Below are positions 54,101 through 60,100 of a stretch of DNA of 64,000 bases, in pieces. Source of the DNA: Trichobilharzia szidati (taxonomy: Eukaryota; Platyhelminthes; Trematoda; Strigeidida; Schistosomatidae); contig OX235277.1 of assembly GCA_944472155.2 (NCBI GenBank), forward strand, positions 31,506,804-31,570,803, in the 5' to 3' direction. The notes under the pieces are model-generated. The model had not been told where the DNA came from, made no database searches, and saw nothing but the letters and a program-made list of their open reading frames with translations. Every line of letters begins with the position of its first letter. Position 1 is the stretch's first letter. Both the position numbers and the translations under genes were made by a program.

Positions 54101-57100
54101 GCGCTAATAGAGGTCAGTGTTATATTGGACCTAATGATCAACCACAGTGTAATTGTACAAGAACAGGCTATTGGGGAGATCGATGTCAAATTCCAATTTG
54201 TCCACCTGATTACTGTGGTCGAGGAAGGTGTACAGTAGGACCAGATGATAAACCGATATGTGATTGTACAGGAACAGGATTCACTGGACAAAGATGTCAT
54301 GATACTGTATGTACTCCAGGTTATTGTGAACATGGTGGTGTATGTACTGTTGATCTTATCACTCAGCAGCCTAAATGCAATTGTAGAGGTACAGGTTATG
54401 ATGGTCCAAGATGTCAGAATCCAATATGTCCTATTAATTATTGTGAAAATCATGGAGAGTGTAGAGTTGATTCAAATGATCGTCCAGTATGTGATTGTTC
54501 AAAAACTAATTATGCTGGTCCCACATGTAGTATATCTTTATGCCCACCGAACTACTGTACAGGACATGGTGTATGTGTTGTTAGACAAAGGAATCCCACA
54601 TGTGATTGTTATCCAGGTTATAGAGGATTAAGATGCGAAATAGAGATATGTCCACCGAATTATTGTTTAAATAATGGTACTTGTTATCCTGGACCAGACA
54701 ATCGTCCACATTGTACATGTCTTGTTAATTATGAAGGGGAACAGTGTGAAAGAGCCAAGCGTTGTCCACCAGACTATTGTCTACGTGGTCGATGTGAAAT
54801 GATTCATGGTATGCCAAGATGTGATTGTTTAGGCACAGATCATAAAGGTACACACTGTGAAATACCCGAGGTCTGTCCACCTGGTTATTGTCAAAATAAT
54901 GGTGTTTGTTCAGTAAGAGGTGGAAATTATGTATGCGATTGTACAGGAACAGGACATCGTGGAAAAACATGCTCGGAGCCTATTTCATGTCCACCAAATT
55001 ATTGTTATAATGGAGGCATTTGTTCAGTCCTACCAGGAAATGTCTACAAATGCGACTGTTCTATGACAGCACGAAGTGGACCTCAGTGTGACAGTAGTAA
55101 GTTATTGTGTTGACTATACTGTGGTTATATTTTTAGTGATTTTTTAAAACTGTGTGGAAATTTGTTTAGTGGAATATCTGATTTTCCCGTTGATTGATTG
55201 GACTAAAACGTTCATCTTCTGTTGGCATGTCGGATGCTAGTAAGGGTGCTTCGACAATGTCTAAGGATTACCAGTGATGTTATTTGGTAGGTGATGACTG
55301 GCAGTGGAATTCAGGATAATTGTTTTGTCCCACTTGGGACTCGTCATCTGGATGCACTTGCATTCCCCAATGACTGATATTCCGACTGAGACTAGAACCC
55401 ATCACCCATGGTTTTAAACCCCGAAGTCTTACCCACTAGACTCTTCGGGGCGTGAGAGACACCTCCAGTGTGATGAGAATCAGTTATTATTTGTCAAAAC
55501 AAATGCCCATTTCAAGTACATCTAGCTGATAAGTCTCAAAAGGTACGAAAAGTGCATCCTGGATTTCACCAGATTGTGCGGAAACTTATTGAACAACTAT
55601 AATTAATCTATTTGTTATCTGTCAGTGTAAACAAAACAACGTGATTCATCATTTGATAAGAGGTAAAAGTTTCATTTATCCAGCCCAATTACCTACTAGT
55701 TTTCATTAATCAGACATATTTGAAATTCACTCACTACTGCTATGAGTTAAAAATTTCTGAGAAGCTACTCAGATTCACAGATAGATTTCCATCTTCTTAC
55801 TGACTGACCGTTCCAAATATCCTGCATCAGTATTTAACCTTTTTGACTATTAAAAATGATTATCGGCCAATAAGGTGTTGTCAATACTAACAAAGGTTCA
55901 GTGGCAGAATGCTCGTCAACTATGCATGTCGGCTTGGTTCGATTCCTGGCCTGTATACTCCTATACCTCGGTTAGTCATTAGTAATTTCGATAAAAAGAA
56001 AAGGTTGGGATAAGAGAAGTTAGAAGCAGCATCGCGTAAAAAGTAAGTTCCACCTCTGCTGAAGTAGTAAACCTCAAGCTTGAGGGTCTATTTTCCACTC
56101 AGAAAGCGAAGGAATGAAAAGAATGAACTAGTTCGTGATAGGGTAAAACTTGGTCAGTCGATTTCCCATAAGAAAAACAACTCAATACTTATCAGTCGGT
56201 GGCATAGCGGTTAGGACGCTCGCCGACCATGCACATGGTCCGGGGTTCGATCCCCAACCACCAACGCACTCCTTTACCTCGCTTAGCCAGAAATAATGCT
56301 GGTGAAGAGGAAAGGTTGGGCATGAGGCTAGCAACCCCATCCTGTAAAAACAAACACCACTGCTACAGAAACTTCAAGCCACTAGCTTGAAGCCCTATGT
56401 TCCACTGGGGAATGTGAAGGAAAAAAAAACTTATCAGTCACTTGTTATCAAGTAATTAGATTCTAGATAAATTCTTCAGAATATAATTGATAAATCGTAG
56501 TTGATGATAACAGCCAGGTAGATAGAATGTTTAAGACAATACTCAGTGATGTTATTATGCAGCAGTAGAACTATTCCACGAATGGTAAGAAGTCAGAAAC
56601 CGTCATTAGGGCATAGAAGTTTTTGGCGACTTCCTCTCCCTACTGTTGCGAATGAACAAATCCACCGTCCTCAACTGGTGAAATCCTGAAGTCATAAAAT
56701 TTCTCCTCAATCCAGATGATTTTCACCAGCTTTGAATTACATTTTACTTTGCATTTGTTGAAAATTTTATTTATGTTATGACATTATGTTGCCGATTTGT
56801 TGGGTCGTCTATCTTGACTAGAAAGTACCTAGAAAGCGACCATAACCGACTCGTTGTGGTCTAAACGCAGAGAACTGATCCTTGAGTCCTACTGTGTAGT
56901 TGCCCGAAACTTCCTTGAGAGACGCACAGTCACAAAACTCTCCAAAGATGGCAAAAAGACGATTGCTTGTGATTGGAATCTATGTGTGGTTCTCAACACT
57001 GCCATTAGGCAGCTATAAAAGTAATGTAGATTTCTAAGCACAAAACAAATACTTAGCATCAAGTAGAATATTCCTAGCAAGGTGAGATTAAAAACTCTGT

Positions 57101-60100
57101 CCACAAGAACCGCACACCAATGCTTCCCACAGACAGTCCAAAGTCAGAATCACCTTGATTCACTTAAACAAAATTACATCGTACAACAAATCATCAATAT
57201 AATCACAACTACAAAGAGAGGCATTAAAATTACGGATTAAACAAGCATAAAGACAAATGATGAGGATCAAATCACCGTGTGATATGCAAATGTCAAAATA
57301 ATGAAATACAGTAGGGGAGAAAAATGGCTAACAATTACAAAGTTAGTTGAAACGTACAACAGGAGGGATTTTCCAAACAGTCTTTCCGTTGCAATAGCCA
57401 ACTGACAACTCGAAAATATCCCCCTCCTACTGAGATAATTACAAAAGTCAATCAAACGCGACAAACGGAACAATTTTTATTGAACAAAATACGTGATCTA
57501 TTATATTTGCAAAATCTTAGTAATTTAAGCCATATATAAATAAACTAATCTGTCCGGTTATATGACATCGCAGATCCTGAGAAAATTAAGTCATAAATAT
57601 ACGATTCAAAAACTTTCCAGTCAGGTTATCATGTCAGTGCATGCATAAATCATGACTTCACGGCTAACAGAAACGTTTATCTGTCCTGACAATTTACTTT
57701 TTATTTATTTTAACTATAGGTGCTCATGGTATACATATAGGTTATGAAAATGATGGTTATTTAATTTACAATTTAATTCCGTCTGTACGTACCACTGAGG
57801 ACAATGTAACGTTTGGTTTTAAAACATACATGACTACTGGAACATTAGTCACTTTCATGACAACAAATGGAAAACATTGGGCTATTAAATTAGTAAGTTA
57901 ATCTAATTAAAAACTGTTGTTGTATTTTTTCAGTATAATTAAAAATAGATATGTTAAAGTGTATTCATCACAGTTTCTCTGGTCTCGGATCCGTTGATCC
58001 TGGTAGCGCTCATCAACATGGTGTGTCTTTATAGTTGAAGGAATTTCCATTTATTCAGAAGAAGAAGAATTAGGGGAAACAATTATGGTTTCAATAAATT
58101 ATTCTTCAGACTCTACAATTCAAAATCCATTAATTTTAGCATACACAACAGCAGTGGTAAAGGCAAATTAGATTTATATCAGAATATTTATTGTGGAACA
58201 AGTAAAAGATACGATGAAATAATAGTCAGTGTCAATTATAATTTAAAATATGCATGACGAATAAAAATGCATATATCGATATAGTCACCGAAAGGGTGAG
58301 TGTAGTTAGTGGTGCGAGAAACAGCATTATTACAACATGGAAATAAACTAGCAAATGTGACAAACTAGACGTAGGTTTAAGGGTGACAAATTTTAATTTT
58401 AATGTTAATTTTAAAAGCACCATTAATGAACGATTATCTATGGCCAGTGAAGTGGAATGAACAGGATTGTGTAAATGTAATAATAAGTTAGAGAAGCATT
58501 ACGTAAACCTAGGTCAATAGAAATAATAACAAAGGTCATGAAGACGTAAGAAGTCTGAAATAAACGTTTGATATCAGTATAAAACTTGGGCACTGTGGTA
58601 GAGTATAATTCCACTATGCATAAGATTTTATTTTGATAAATCACACAGTGTTGTACAGTAACATTAACTGATGATGTTTCGAGCACAAATTATCGCTCTT
58701 ATAAACGTTTGTGAATGAAAATGTCACCCTCAGATATATGCCCAGCTTGTCTTTCCCCGTTCGAGTTCCACTTAAGGGACTGGAGTGTGATATCACTTTC
58801 AACAATCTCCTCAGCGTGTGTTCAATCAATCTCCATTTTGTCCTGAATAATTGTTTGGCTATAGGTTCCTGCTTGGTTCGTTACCTGTCAAACTTCTTTC
58901 CTGGTCAGTCATCTGATCTTCAGTATGGAGTGAAGTGGGTGGCTACTGATAAAAGTCCGGAGCCTGTTCGAAATGCTCTTGGTGACAAGTCGAGCCTCTG
59001 AACTACAAAAAGCACTGACTAGCTTCCCATTATTAATAAAGATGTGAATCTTGTTCTTTACGCCTATATAGGGTAGAGCCTTTTTTAATTTTATTCCTTT
59101 GCGTTCCCAGTGGGACACAGGGGTTCAAGCTAGAGCTTTAAAGTTTCGGTCGCAGTGCTGTTCACTCTTACGGGATGTGGTTGCTAGCCAGCCTCGTACC
59201 CAACCTTCCCTCTTTACCAGTCTTATTACTGAATTGCGAGGTAAAGGAGTGTGTCGACCGGGGATCGAACCCCGAACCACCTGCGTGGCTGGAGAGCATT
59301 CTACCGCTGTGCCACCGACCCACAGGGTAGAGTATAACATTTATATGCAATTTAATCTGGCTGTAATCGCTGCATAAAATCATTATGGCACTGTTGATTT
59401 TACTTAATAATAATAATTCACTTTATATTATATTTATTATTTTTTGTTTTAATAGCGTGATGGACGTGTTGCTATCGATTTGGGGGGTAAAATTATGCAC
59501 GAGTTTGGAGTACGATCTAATGATGGAAATTATCACATAGTTAATATAGAACGTAAGGGAAGAACAATGGTGATTAAACAAGATGGTGATGTCATTCGAT
59601 TACCATTAACAGGTGAGAAATAGCCATCATTGTAACCGTGGTGATGATGGTCGTGATGTATATGATGATAACGTCACTTGGTTGAATTCGAAATGAGTCA
59701 TTCCATTTCTGTGTTCATTTGTATTCAACTGAATGTGTAAATTGTTATAGCTATTGTGTTTTCCAAGACATCGATCTAAGCTAACGAATCAAATCTTAGT
59801 TTGATTTTTATGGCAAATATCCAGTCACGAATCTACATTAAATAGACCCAATGATCCAGGAGTCAGCATGTTGCAATTCATCCATCACCTATACCCTACA
59901 ACTTTGGTTAATTTACAATACGACACAACTTCCTTAAAAGTTGAAATGTGCATGTGTGTGACAAAGCTAAGGGAATAATGAAGGAGAATCTCGAGCGTTT
60001 AGGTATAGTTTGAGCAGAACAATCGATAATTATTGTATAAACCAATTATCAAGTAATGTCGAATTTTCTGACAGTAAACACTGAGTCTTTTCAACGTCGC

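Noticed and set aside
54091..54970. Minus-strand and other-frame open frames across the EGF exon
   Set aside because: Shadows of a repetitive coding exon; cysteine-rich plus-strand translation is clearly the real frame.
54898..55096. Tandem EGF DNA as a CRISPR-like or satellite array
   Set aside because: The periodicity is at the protein level (six-Cys modules of varying length and sequence) and the frame is continuous, so it is a coding repeat.
56196..56268. Possible genuine tRNA gene
   Set aside because: The A- and B-box-like sequences are good, but the acceptor stem is imperfect and the same head plus a common body and tail recurs at several sites, so it is a SINE head.
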